Shown here in pieces: positions 1 through 9,505 of a stretch of DNA of 64,000 bases. Within the stretch, counting starts at the first letter, position 1. Each line of letters begins with the position of its first letter. A program made the position numbers and the translations under genes. The stretch is from JAGVSR01 sp964589785 (GTDB taxonomy: Bacteria; Pseudomonadota; Alphaproteobacteria; Rhizobiales; Hyphomicrobiaceae): NCBI GenBank assembly GCA_964589785.1, contig CAZPUQ010000001.1, forward strand, positions 124,001 to 188,000, given 5' to 3'. Under the pieces are notes generated by a model. That model searched no databases. It was given only the letters and a program-made list of their open reading frames with translations, and was not told where the DNA came from.

Positions 1-350
1 TCAACTATCACGCCGGGATCAATCCGAAGTATCGCGGCCAGCATCCGGGCTACTGGGCGCTCGCGGAAGGGGACGCGGAGAACGCCGGCGTCACCGTGCA
101 CCTCGTCGACGCCGGCGTCGACACGGGCGACGTGCTCTACCAGGCGCGCGTGACGTTCGACTCGGAGGATACGATCGCCAGCTACCAGTATCTCCAGGCC
201 GCGCATGCGCTGCCGCTCTTTGCGCGTGCGATCGAGGATGCGCTTCAGGGTCGGCTTGCGCCGCGCCCGATCGATCTGCCTTCGCGGCAGTATTTCCCGC
301 CGACGCTCTGGGGCTACCTCGCCACCGGGTTCACGCGCGGCGTGTGGTAG
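1..350 (+). CDS. Formyltransferase family protein, 3' part only
   Basis: This is the C-terminal part (about 115 residues) of a folate-dependent formyltransferase; the gene begins outside the window and the in-frame codons start at base 3. The first visible residues, NYHAGINPKYRG, match the region of the methionyl-tRNA/GART formyltransferase fold in which a conserved Asn and His precede a 'yRG' turn. The segment VHLVDAGVDTGDVLYQ follows, where these enzymes carry the conserved catalytic Asp (the 'D.GpI' region). The chain stops soon after, so there is no full OB-fold C-terminal domain as in Fmt. It is therefore more likely a formyltransferase-like sugar or small-molecule enzyme, or a PurN-like protein, than true Fmt. 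The substrate cannot be named from this fragment. It converges on the next gene with 20 bp between stop codons. Confidence 0.75.
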   Translation, partial: NYHAGINPKYRGQHPGYWALAEGDAENAGVTVHLVDAGVDTGDVLYQARVTFDSEDTIASYQYLQAAHALPLFARAIEDALQGRLAPRPIDLPSRQYFPPTLWGYLATGFTRGVW

Positions 351-370
351 CGCGGCCGCAATCTCGTGAT

Positions 371-1822
371 CTAGAGCACCTTGCCGGGGTTCATGATCCC
401 GTTGGGATCGAAGGCCGCCTTGATGTGGCGCATGAGGTCGAGCGCGACCGGGTCCTTCAGGCGTTCGAGTTCGCCGCGCTTCATGCGGCCGATGCCGTGC
501 TCGGCGGAGATCGAGCCGCCCATGCCGGCAACGAGATCGTGGATTGCTTCGGACATCGTCTCCCACAGGGCGAGGAAGCGGACCTTGTCCATGCCCACGG
601 GCTGCGAGACGTTGTAGTGCACGTTGCCGTCGCCGAGATGGCCGAACGGCACCGGGCGCGCGCCGGGGCAGATGCGCTCCACGACAAGGGCCGCGCGCGC
701 CAGGAACTCGGGGATGCGCGCCACCGGCAGCGAGACGTCGTGCTTGATGGAGCCGCCTTCATGCTTCTGCACATCCGACATCTGTTCGCGCAGGTGCCAG
801 AGCGCGGCCTGCTGCGAACGCGAGGCGGCGAGCCGCGCCTCGGTGACGAGGCCCGCGGCTGCGGCCTCCGTCAGGATCGCCTCGAGCAGCGGTTGCGCGC
901 GGTCCGGCTCGGCCGCGGACACTTCGAGGAGCGCGCTGCACGGAGCGGACGGGTCCGCAAGCGGAGCCGCACCTTGTCCGTGCCGCACGGCGAACTCGAG
1001 CGCGCGGGCCGACATGAACTCGAAAGCGGTGAGAAGTGGCCCCGCGCGGCGGCTTGCGAGACCGAACAGCGGCACGAGGGCGTCCGGCGAGGAGAGTGCG
1101 ACCAGTGCGGTCGCTGAATCGGCCGGGACCGGCACCAGCCGCAGCGTCGCCGCCGTGATGAACCCGAGCGTGCCTTCCGAGCCGATGAACAGGTCCTTCA
1201 GGTCGTAGCCGGTGTTGTCCTTCTTCAGGGTCTTCAGGTCCGCCAGAACGCGGCCGTCGGCGAGGACGACCTCGAGGCCGAGCACGAGCGCGCGCGCCGT
1301 GCCGTGTGCGAGCACGGCGACCCCGCCGGCGTTTGTCGCCAGGTTGCCGCCGATGCAGGCGCTGCCCTCCGACGCCATCGAGAGCGGGAACATCAGATCC
1401 TGTTCGCGGGCCGTGGCCTGGACCTTGGCGAGCGTGACGCCGGCTTCGGCGGTGAGCGCGAGGCCGTCGCCGTCGATCTCGCGGATGGCGGTCATGCGGT
1501 CGCAAGAGACCACAATCTCGGTCGCCGCCTCGTGCGGGATCTGTCCGCCGACGAGGCCCGTGTTGCCGGACTGGGGCACGACGCCGACGCGCGCCTCGTT
1601 GCAGAGTTTCAGGATCGCCGACACCTCCTGCGCGGTCTTGGGGCGCAACACGAGCGGCGTGCGGCCGACGTAGCGGTCGCGCCATTCGCTGAGGTAGCGC
1701 GCCTGCCGGTCGTCGTCCGGGCGCAGCGCGTGCGCGCTGCCCACGATGCCCGCGAGCGCGTCGAGCAGGCCGGGCGTCGGAGCATTGAGGGGGGGCGGCG
1801 TCATGACGGCGCTTTCTATCAT
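371..1822 (-). CDS. FAD-linked oxidase, GlcD / D-2-hydroxyacid dehydrogenase type
   Basis: A 483-residue flavoprotein of the GlcD family, which oxidises D-2-hydroxy acids such as glycolate, D-lactate or D-2-hydroxyglutarate. The N-terminal FAD-binding PCMH domain includes QSGNTGLVGGQIP near residues 84-96. The C-terminal FAD-oxidase domain carries GHLGDGNVHYN near residue 392 and SAEHGIGRMKR near residue 437, both characteristic of the family. The whole family length is present. The ATG at 1822 overlaps the stop of the upstream Sua5-type gene as ATGA, so the two are probably translationally coupled; a second ATG lies 18 bases inside. Without glcE and glcF neighbours it is probably a single-subunit enzyme of the D-lactate or D-2-hydroxyglutarate dehydrogenase kind, but the exact substrate is inference. 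Confidence 0.88.
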   Translation of the reverse strand: MIESAVMTPPPLNAPTPGLLDALAGIVGSAHALRPDDDRQARYLSEWRDRYVGRTPLVLRPKTAQEVSAILKLCNEARVGVVPQSGNTGLVGGQIPHEAATEIVVSCDRMTAIREIDGDGLALTAEAGVTLAKVQATAREQDLMFPLSMASEGSACIGGNLATNAGGVAVLAHGTARALVLGLEVVLADGRVLADLKTLKKDNTGYDLKDLFIGSEGTLGFITAATLRLVPVPADSATALVALSSPDALVPLFGLASRRAGPLLTAFEFMSARALEFAVRHGQGAAPLADPSAPCSALLEVSAAEPDRAQPLLEAILTEAAAAGLVTEARLAASRSQQAALWHLREQMSDVQKHEGGSIKHDVSLPVARIPEFLARAALVVERICPGARPVPFGHLGDGNVHYNVSQPVGMDKVRFLALWETMSEAIHDLVAGMGGSISAEHGIGRMKRGELERLKDPVALDLMRHIKAAFDPNGIMNPGKVL

Positions 1823-2778
1823 GGACGCGGTGCTGCCGCCCGCCGCAGGCGATCGTTGATCGCCACGCCGAGCCCCGTCTCTGGAATGGTCATGACGGCA
1901 ACGGCCGTCGAGCCCGCCGCGTCGAAGGCTCTGAGCGCCGCAAAGAGGTTTGCGGCCGCTTCCTCGATATTGCCCGACGGGCTGAGGTTGATGATGAAGC
2001 CGCGCGACGGCGCGGCCCGTCCGAAAGCCAGCAGCGCCTCGCCCTCGCGCGCCTCGGTCGCGTCGAGCCGCAGGCGGGCGTCGGGCGCGTAGTGGCTCGC
2101 GAGTCGGCCCGGCGAGAGCGGCGCATCGGCATCCGCAACGGCGGCCGCCGTTGCAAGCGGCCGGCCGAGCACTGCGGCGATCGCCTCGGCGGGAACGGCG
2201 CCGGGCCGCAGCAGGGTGATGCCGCCTCCGGTCGCGTCGAGAACGGTCGATTCGACGCCGTGCGGCGTCGCCCCGCCGTCGAGGATCATCGCGACGCGCG
2301 ACCCCAGGTCGTCGGCGACGTGGCGCGCCCGCGTCGGACTTACATGCCCGGAGCGGTTGGCGGAGGGGGCGGCGATGGGTCGGCCGGCGGCGCGCAGCAG
2401 GGCCGCGGCGACCGGGTGCGCGGGAATGCGCAGCGCAAGCGTGTCGAGACCGGCCGTTGCGAGGTCGGCGATGGGGCAGCCTTGCCTGCGCCGCACGACG
2501 AGCGTGAGCGGTCCCGGCCAGAACGCGGCGGCAAGCCGGCGCGCGTCGTCCGAGAACGTGCCGAGCGCCTCGGCGGCCGCGACATCGGCCACATGAACGA
2601 TCAGGGGATTGAAATGCGGGCGGCCCTTTGCCGCGAAGATTGCCGCCACGGCCTCGCCGTTCGTCGCATCGGCGCCGAGGCCGTAGACCGTCTCGGTCGG
2701 AAACGCGACGAGGGCGCCCGCGCGGATCAGGCGGCCGGCTTCGGCGATCGTCTCTGTGCTGGCCGGCACGAGCGGCAT
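1819..2778 (-). CDS. L-threonylcarbamoyladenylate synthase (Sua5/YwlC type)
   Basis: A 319-residue enzyme that makes threonylcarbamoyl-AMP from threonine, bicarbonate and ATP, the first step of the tRNA t6A37 modification. The N-terminal YrdC-like domain shows FPTETVYGLGADA near residue 26, KGRPHFNPLIVH near residue 51, and ALRIPAHPVA and APSANRSGHVSPT further on. After a linker, the C-terminal Sua5 domain begins around SPGRLASHYAPDARL, so this is the long Sua5 form rather than the short TsaC form. It starts 91 bp from the divergent acyl-CoA dehydrogenase, so the short intervening region must hold both promoters. Its stop overlaps the start of the GlcD-like gene by 4 bp. Confidence 0.92.
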   Translation of the reverse strand: MPLVPASTETIAEAGRLIRAGALVAFPTETVYGLGADATNGEAVAAIFAAKGRPHFNPLIVHVADVAAAEALGTFSDDARRLAAAFWPGPLTLVVRRRQGCPIADLATAGLDTLALRIPAHPVAAALLRAAGRPIAAPSANRSGHVSPTRARHVADDLGSRVAMILDGGATPHGVESTVLDATGGGITLLRPGAVPAEAIAAVLGRPLATAAAVADADAPLSPGRLASHYAPDARLRLDATEAREGEALLAFGRAAPSRGFIINLSPSGNIEEAAANLFAALRAFDAAGSTAVAVMTIPETGLGVAINDRLRRAAAPRP

Positions 2779-2869
2779 AAGGCTCCTGGGGATGCGCAGG
2801 GCGCGGCGGCTATCCCAACGGCAACCGGGCGCCTAATCTTGCCGCCTTCCGCTGCTTTGAAGGAAGGCC

Positions 2870-4642
2870 ATGACCTACCAAGCTCCCGTAGACGACATCC
2901 TCGCCGCGCTCAAGGCCGCTGCGCCCTCCAATTATTTCAGGATGAACGGGGAGACGAGCCAGGAGGACGGCCATCCGCTCGACGAGGACACCGTCCGCGC
3001 CATCCTCGAGGAAGCCGGAACGTTCGCCGCGGAGGTGCTCGATCCGTTGAACAAGGTGGGCGACAGGTCGGGCTCACAATTGGAGAACGGCCGTGTCACC
3101 ACGCCTCCGGGGTGGGCGGAGGCCTACGCCAAGTTCGTCGCCGCCGGCTGGACCGCGCTGCCCTGTCCGCCCGAATATGGCGGGCAGGGACTTCCCACAG
3201 CGGTTGCCATGGCCGTCTGCGAGATCTGGAACGCCGCCAACCTGGCCTTCGGCGTATGTCCGCTGCTGACGAACGGCGCCATCGATTCCATCCATATCGC
3301 CGCGTCGGAGGAGTTGAAGAGGCGCTACCTGCCGCGCATGATCAGCGGCGAATGGACGGGCACGATGAACCTCACCGAGCCGCAGGCCGGCTCCGACCTC
3401 AACGCCGTTTCGACCCGCGCCGTCCCGGCGGGCGATGGCACCTACCGCATCACGGGCACCAAGATCTTCATCAGCTACGGCGAGCACGACCTCACCGACA
3501 ACATCATCCACCTCGTCCTCGCGCGCCTGCCCGATGCGCCGCCCGGCACGCGCGGGATTTCGCTCTTTCTGGTCCCCAAGGTGCTCCTCAGCGCAGACGG
3601 CTCACCGGGCGCGCGCAACGACGTCGTCTGCGCCGGCCTCGAGCACAAGCTGGGGATCGTGGCGAGCCCAACGTGCGTGATGAAATTCGGCGAGAACGGC
3701 GGCGCCGTCGGCTACCTCGTGGGCGAGGAGAACCGCGGCCTCCACACCATGTTCATCATGATGAATGCGGCCCGCCTTGCCGTCGGCACGCAGGGCGTGG
3801 CCGTGGCCGAGCGGGCGACGCAGCGCGCGCTCAGCTATGCGGGCGAACGCCGCCAGGGCCGCGCGGCGGATGCGAGCGGGATGGCGCCGATCATCGATCA
3901 TCCCGACGTGCGGCGCATGCTCATGACGATGCGCGCGCTCACACATGCGGCCCGCGGCATCTACATGGCGACCGCCGTCGCGACCGACCTCTCGCACCGC
4001 TCCGCCGATGCGGCCGCGCGCGCAAAGGCTGCGGCGCGCGTCGCACTCCTGACCCCCGTCGCCAAGGCTTTCGCGACGGACGCGGCGGTCGAGGTTGCTT
4101 CGCTCGGCATCCAGGTCCACGGCGGCATGGGCTTCATCGAAGAGACGGGGGCGGCGCAGGACCTGCGCGATGCGCGCATCCTGCCGATCTACGAAGGCAC
4201 GAACGGCATCCAGGCGATCGACCTCGTCACGCGCAAGCTGCCGCTCGGAAACGGCGCGGCCGTCACGGACTACCTTGCCGAGGTCGCCGCCACGCTCGAA
4301 GCCGTCCGCACCGCCGGAAATTCCGCCCTTGAGGTCGGCTTGCCGCAAATGCACGCGGCGCTCGAGGCCCTGATGTCGGCAACGGGATTTATCGGCCGCC
4401 ATCTCGCATCCGACACCGAGGCGGTCCTTGCGGGCGCCACGCCCTATCTGAAGCTGTTCGGTCTCGTCGCGGGCGCCGATGCCCTCGCCAAACGTGCGCT
4501 CCGCGCGGGCAGCGATCCCGACCCTGCCGCCCTCTTGCGCTTCTTTGCCGAGAACCTGTCGGTTGCAGCGGGCGGTCTTGCCAGCGTGATCGAGAAGGGC
4601 TCGGGCTCGGTTCTCGGTCGCCCGGCCGGAGCGCGCGCATGA
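2870..4642 (+). CDS. Acyl-CoA dehydrogenase, long form with C-terminal extension
   Basis: A 590-residue FAD flavoenzyme that introduces the alpha-beta double bond into an acyl-CoA. The N-terminal, middle beta and C-terminal helical domains are all present, with the middle-domain motif MNLTEPQAGSDLNAV near residue 166. The catalytic glutamate is probably the one in ILPIYEGTNGIQAID near residue 445. The extra C-terminal domain of about 120 residues places it with the DmdC-like acyl-CoA dehydrogenases (the 3-methylmercaptopropionyl-CoA dehydrogenase group), although the substrate is not certain. The start is supported by AAGGAAGG just before the ATG. It heads a tightly spaced run with the hydratase (4-bp overlap) and the unknown membrane protein, suggesting a fatty-acid or branched acyl-CoA degradation operon. 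Confidence 0.92.
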   Translation: MTYQAPVDDILAALKAAAPSNYFRMNGETSQEDGHPLDEDTVRAILEEAGTFAAEVLDPLNKVGDRSGSQLENGRVTTPPGWAEAYAKFVAAGWTALPCPPEYGGQGLPTAVAMAVCEIWNAANLAFGVCPLLTNGAIDSIHIAASEELKRRYLPRMISGEWTGTMNLTEPQAGSDLNAVSTRAVPAGDGTYRITGTKIFISYGEHDLTDNIIHLVLARLPDAPPGTRGISLFLVPKVLLSADGSPGARNDVVCAGLEHKLGIVASPTCVMKFGENGGAVGYLVGEENRGLHTMFIMMNAARLAVGTQGVAVAERATQRALSYAGERRQGRAADASGMAPIIDHPDVRRMLMTMRALTHAARGIYMATAVATDLSHRSADAAARAKAAARVALLTPVAKAFATDAAVEVASLGIQVHGGMGFIEETGAAQDLRDARILPIYEGTNGIQAIDLVTRKLPLGNGAAVTDYLAEVAATLEAVRTAGNSALEVGLPQMHAALEALMSATGFIGRHLASDTEAVLAGATPYLKLFGLVAGADALAKRALRAGSDPDPAALLRFFAENLSVAAGGLASVIEKGSGSVLGRPAGARA

Positions 4643-5400
4643 GCGCGCATGTCGAGATGACGGTGACGGGCGGCGTGCAGGTCCTGCGGCTCGCACGGAC
4701 GGAGAAGCGCAATGCACTGACGCAGGAGATGTACCGCGCGCTTTCGGATGCGCTGGAAGCCGGCGACGCGGACGACGCCGTCCGCGTGCAGGTTCTCTTC
4801 GGCAGCGGCGGACATTTCAGCGGCGGCAACGACATCGGCGATTTCCTCGCCGCCGCGACGGGGGAGGCCGGTGCGCCACGCGAGGTCGTGCGGTTCATCG
4901 AGGTCCTGCCGCAACTCCGCAAGCCGCTGATCGCCGCCGTCGACGGGCAGGCGGTCGGCATCGGCACCACGCTGCTCCTGCACTGCGACCTCGTCTACGC
5001 GACCCCGCGCGCCACTTTCTCCGCGCCGTTCCTCGATCTCAGCCTCGTGCCGGAGGCGGCCTCCACCCTGCTGATGCCGGCGGTCATGGGCTATGCGCGC
5101 GCCTTCGAGCTGCTGGTTCTGGGCGAGCTCTTCTCTGCCGAGCGGGCGCGCGAGGCAGGCCTCGTCAACGCCGTCGTGCCGTCCGACACGCTCGAGGCCT
5201 TCGCGCTCGGTGTCGCGGCGCGGCTGGCGAGGAAGCCGAACGACGCCCTCATGACCGCACGGCGTTTGCTGCGGGGCGACGGGTCGGCGGTGCTCGAGCG
5301 CACGCGCGCGGAGGCGGCCGAGTTCGCGCGCTGCCTCCGCACGCCCGAGGCCAGGGCGGCGTTCGAGGCCTTCCTGACGCGGCCTCGTCCGGAGAGGTGA
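4639..5400 (+). CDS. Enoyl-CoA hydratase/isomerase family protein
   Basis: A 253-residue crotonase-fold protein that hydrates or isomerises the enoyl-CoA made by the preceding dehydrogenase. The oxyanion-hole region is GGHFSGGNDIGDF near residues 55-67, and a second loop, AAVDGQAVGIGTTLLLHCD, lies near residues 97-115. In SLVPEAASTLLMP the crotonase catalytic glutamate position is kept as PEA. The length is normal for the family. The ATG overlaps the dehydrogenase stop (ATGA), indicating translational coupling. Whether it acts mainly as hydratase or isomerase is not visible in the sequence. Confidence 0.9.
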   Translation: MSAHVEMTVTGGVQVLRLARTEKRNALTQEMYRALSDALEAGDADDAVRVQVLFGSGGHFSGGNDIGDFLAAATGEAGAPREVVRFIEVLPQLRKPLIAAVDGQAVGIGTTLLLHCDLVYATPRATFSAPFLDLSLVPEAASTLLMPAVMGYARAFELLVLGELFSAERAREAGLVNAVVPSDTLEAFALGVAARLARKPNDALMTARRLLRGDGSAVLERTRAEAAEFARCLRTPEARAAFEAFLTRPRPER

Positions 5401-5402
5401 CG

Positions 5403-6923
5403 ATGCGGCGGCGATGGTCCGGACTTCTACTCGCGGTCGTGCTGGCATCGGCGGCAGCGCTCGCGTCGGTGCCGGCGACCGCCAACTGGCTGACGAAGAT
5501 CCTGGACCACGCCGGCGACGCCGGACGGAGGTCGGCCTCGCCCGGTCTCCATGGCCTCGACCCCGATCTCGGCCGCGCCGCTGCGGCTCTCAAGTCCGTT
5601 CCGGAGCGGCCCGGCTTCCATCCGCTGGCGGCCGAGGCCGGCCCGGAAGGGCATTGGCGCTTCGTCAATGCGAAGGGCGAGAGCTTCACTGCCGCCAATG
5701 CCGAAGAACTGAAGCGGTTGCGCGACAGCCTGCTGCCCGGGACGGACGGGCGGCTTGCCCTCTATCTGACGCCCGATACGGTCTTCGCGCAGCGGGCGTT
5801 GCTGGACGAGCTGCCGGGCGACGCGGAGCTGTTCCTTGCCGCGCCCTCGGGCACGCACCGTCTTATCCGCGAAGGGACGGCCGCGGGCGCGCGGCTGCTT
5901 GCCGAGGTGCGCCCGAATCTGCGCATCCGTCTCGACAGCGAGGACGTGCTGAGGGAAACGCTGTTTCAGCTCGGCCGACCGTTGCAGCCCGCAACCCTCC
6001 GCGTTCTGGCGCTCGAGACAGGCAGCGCCGACGCCCTGGCCGCCGTCCCCCGCTTCGATCCGGTCGCGCGCACGGCGCTCGTCGACAGGATCGACCCGGC
6101 CCGCCTTGCCGGTGCGTTGCGGCGTGTGCGCGGCCAGACCGTCATCCTCACCGGTCAAATCGACGGTGGTGCGCTCAAGTTCCTCGATGCCGGGGGCGGC
6201 AGCGGCGCGGTGGCGCTCGATGCGGTCCGCGCGGCCGCCCGGGCCTCGGACGTGAACCTTGTCATCGTGAAGGCGGCGACGGCCCCGCGCCAGCCGGGCG
6301 GCAAGAACTGGCTCTGGCAGACAACGCGCATCCCCGGCCTCGACGCGGCCGTGAGACAGCCGACCTTCGGCGATTTCCTCGCCGCGATCGGACCCAGGGA
6401 CGTCGCGCTCACCGTCTCCGGCCGACACGATGCGGCGGGCCGCGTCCTGCTCGACGTCGCGCCTGAGGACAGCGCCTCGTCCGCGCTGACCGGAGCCCTG
6501 ACGGACTGGGTCGATGCCATCGCCGGCGAGGCCATGGCGCACATCGCCGTCGCGGGAGTCGAGGCCGATCTGCGCGATCAATCCCGACAGGACGAACTCG
6601 ACCGGCGGATCGTTCCGGGCATTCCGTCGGCGATCCAGGTCGGATATCTGCTGGCGCTTGCCATGGGGCTGTTCGGCCTCGGCACGGGCTGGGCCTGGTG
6701 GGAGCGCATCTGGCCGCCGGAGGACCGGGCCGAGTACGGCAGCGCGCTCGCGTACGGGCTTGCGCGCGGCGTGCGCGGGCTGCTGTTCGCGGTTCTGTTC
6801 CTGCCGCTCGCCGGCGTGCCGCTGTTCGTGCGCTATGTCGCAATCCAGATCCGGCGCCTCGTGACGGCGCCGCTGCGGGCCTTGCGATGGATGCGGGACC
6901 GGCTTGCGTCCGGTCCCGGTTGA
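5403..6923 (+). CDS. Hypothetical secreted or membrane-anchored protein in the acyl-CoA cluster
   Basis: I do not recognise this family. The 506-residue protein begins MRRRWSGLLLAVVLASAAALA, a typical signal peptide. A long soluble region (about residues 30-410) follows, without recognised catalytic motifs. Near the C-terminus there are two hydrophobic stretches: GYLLALAMGLFGLGTGWAWW, and GLLFAVLFLPLAGVPLFV followed by an Arg-rich tail. The layout suggests a periplasmic domain held by C-terminal membrane helices. A GTG at 5397, two codons earlier, overlaps the hydratase stop as GTGA and is an equally good start. The overlap and shared strand imply co-expression with the acyl-CoA dehydrogenase and hydratase, but a role in lipid metabolism is only inference. 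Confidence 0.75.
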   Translation: MRRRWSGLLLAVVLASAAALASVPATANWLTKILDHAGDAGRRSASPGLHGLDPDLGRAAAALKSVPERPGFHPLAAEAGPEGHWRFVNAKGESFTAANAEELKRLRDSLLPGTDGRLALYLTPDTVFAQRALLDELPGDAELFLAAPSGTHRLIREGTAAGARLLAEVRPNLRIRLDSEDVLRETLFQLGRPLQPATLRVLALETGSADALAAVPRFDPVARTALVDRIDPARLAGALRRVRGQTVILTGQIDGGALKFLDAGGGSGAVALDAVRAAARASDVNLVIVKAATAPRQPGGKNWLWQTTRIPGLDAAVRQPTFGDFLAAIGPRDVALTVSGRHDAAGRVLLDVAPEDSASSALTGALTDWVDAIAGEAMAHIAVAGVEADLRDQSRQDELDRRIVPGIPSAIQVGYLLALAMGLFGLGTGWAWWERIWPPEDRAEYGSALAYGLARGVRGLLFAVLFLPLAGVPLFVRYVAIQIRRLVTAPLRALRWMRDRLASGPG

Positions 6924-6961
6924 GCCCTATCACGGCGCTCGCGCGACTGAGGGAATGATGC

Positions 6962-7837
6962 ATGGCAACGCTTCGGAACAAGACGCTCTTCATCACCGGC
7001 GGCAGCCGCGGCATCGGCCTTGCGATCGCGCTGCGCGCAGCCCGCGACGGCGCCAACATCGCCATCGCCGCCAAGACGAGCGATCCGAACCCCCGCCTGC
7101 CCGGAACGATTCATACCGCCGCTGCCGAGATCGAGGCGGCGGGCGGCCGTGCGCTGCCGCTCGTCTGCGACGTTCGCTTCGAGGATCAGGTCGTCGCCGC
7201 GGTCGCGGAGACGGCCCGGACCTTCGGCGGCATCGATATCTGCATCAACAATGCGTCCGCCCTCTCGCCTACCGGCACCGAGGCGACGGACATGAAACGC
7301 TTCGACCTGATGCATGCCATCAATACCCGCGGCACGTTCCTTACGACCAAGACGTGCATCCCCTGGCTGCGCCAGGCCGAAAACCCCCACGTGCTGGTCC
7401 TCTCCCCGCCGCTCGACATACAGGCGAAATGGTTCCGCGACCACGTCGCCTACTCGATTGCCAAGTACGGCATGAGCCTGTGCGTGCTGGGCATGGCCGA
7501 GGAGTTCCGCAAGGACGGCATCGCCGTCAACGCGCTGTGGCCGCGCACGGCGATCGCGACGGCCGCCATCGAGAACGTGCTCGGCAAGGACCTCATCGCC
7601 ATGAGCCGGAAGCCCGAGATCATGGCGGACGCGGCGCACCTGGTCCTGACCCAGCCCTCCCGCGCGCTGACGGGCCGCTTTCTGATCGACGACAGTTTTC
7701 TCTACGAGCATGGCGTCCGCGATTTCGACCGCTACCGCGTCGATCCGACGAAGCCGCTCGTGCAGGATTTCTTCGTCCCGGACGACTGTGCTCCTCCGCC
7801 AGGGGTCGAGGTCGTCGCCATCCCCCTTGGCGGCTGA
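6962..7837 (+). CDS. SDR family oxidoreductase (HSDL2-like)
   Basis: A 291-residue short-chain dehydrogenase/reductase. The cofactor-binding loop is TGGSRGIGLAIA at residues 13-24. The active-site pair YSIAK lies near residue 161, with a serine in the preceding strand (VLVLSPP). The SPP version of that strand, the KTSDPNPRLPGTIHTAA segment after the second strand, and the overall length resemble the HSDL2-like SDR subgroup, which is linked to fatty-acid metabolism in eukaryotes. GAGGGA upstream of the ATG is a reasonable ribosome binding site. It sits just after the acyl-CoA genes on the same strand, which fits a hydroxyacyl or ketoacyl substrate; that substrate is inference. Confidence 0.88.
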   Translation: MATLRNKTLFITGGSRGIGLAIALRAARDGANIAIAAKTSDPNPRLPGTIHTAAAEIEAAGGRALPLVCDVRFEDQVVAAVAETARTFGGIDICINNASALSPTGTEATDMKRFDLMHAINTRGTFLTTKTCIPWLRQAENPHVLVLSPPLDIQAKWFRDHVAYSIAKYGMSLCVLGMAEEFRKDGIAVNALWPRTAIATAAIENVLGKDLIAMSRKPEIMADAAHLVLTQPSRALTGRFLIDDSFLYEHGVRDFDRYRVDPTKPLVQDFFVPDDCAPPPGVEVVAIPLGG

Positions 7838-7952
7838 GTGCATGGGCGGCCGGATCTGCCGCTCGGCGCCCCCTTAAGACCCCCTGGCGCCAGGGCATCG
7901 CTGTTCGCTAACATCGGGCGCGGCAAGAACAACGACAGGACCGGTCCGGGTC

Positions 7953-8903
<951 letters not shown>

Positions 8904-9075
8904 GGCGCGCCGGTTTTGTCCGGTCTGCGCCGGCTTCGTCCGGATTTGCGGCGCCGGCGGGGAGTATAGGGGCTTGTCTGCGGGCCCCTCGGGGGGCTAT
9001 TGGCGCAGGGCACGGGCGGGCCTTCGATTCCGCCGATCTTCTCGACAGGCGGACAACCTCGCGAGGCGCGTGGCC

Positions 9076-9333
9076 ATGAGCAAGGCATTGAACAAGCACG
9101 CCGACATCCGGGATATGACGTTCGAGCGCGCGCTGAAGGAGCTGGAGGGCATCGTGTCCCGCCTCGAGCGCGGCGACGTGGAGCTCGAGGAGAGCATCGC
9201 CATCTATGAGCGCGGCGAGGTTTTGCGCGACCACTGCGACCGGCTCCTCCGCCAGGCCGAGGCCAAGGTCGAGAAGATCACGCTCGGCGCCGACGGCGCC
9301 CCGCGGGGCACCGAGCCGCTCGACGGCGAATGA
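9076..9333 (+). CDS. xseB: Exodeoxyribonuclease VII small subunit
   Basis: An 85-residue small subunit of exonuclease VII, which together with XseA degrades single-stranded DNA into oligonucleotides. The signature runs MTFERALKELEGIVSRLERG (residues 14-33) followed by ELEESIAIYERGEVLRDHC, the two-helix coiled coil typical of XseB. The ATG at 9076 gives the usual family length of about 80 residues; upstream in-frame sequence has no family similarity. No xseA is present in the window. It precedes dxs by about 170 bp. Confidence 0.95.
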   Translation: MSKALNKHADIRDMTFERALKELEGIVSRLERGDVELEESIAIYERGEVLRDHCDRLLRQAEAKVEKITLGADGAPRGTEPLDGE

Positions 9334-9505
9334 CAAGTCCAGGTGCCGCCGCGACGGGCCGGCCGGCCGGGGCGGATGCGGCGTTCTACCGCCTGAGCGG
9401 TCGAGGCGGCTTGGTGTTTGCGGGGTCTGACGATAGTGTGATGAGACGCGCCGTGGCCCTTTGGCCCGCGACCGGCGCGGCAGCAGCCGAGGATCAGCGA
9501 GAGCC

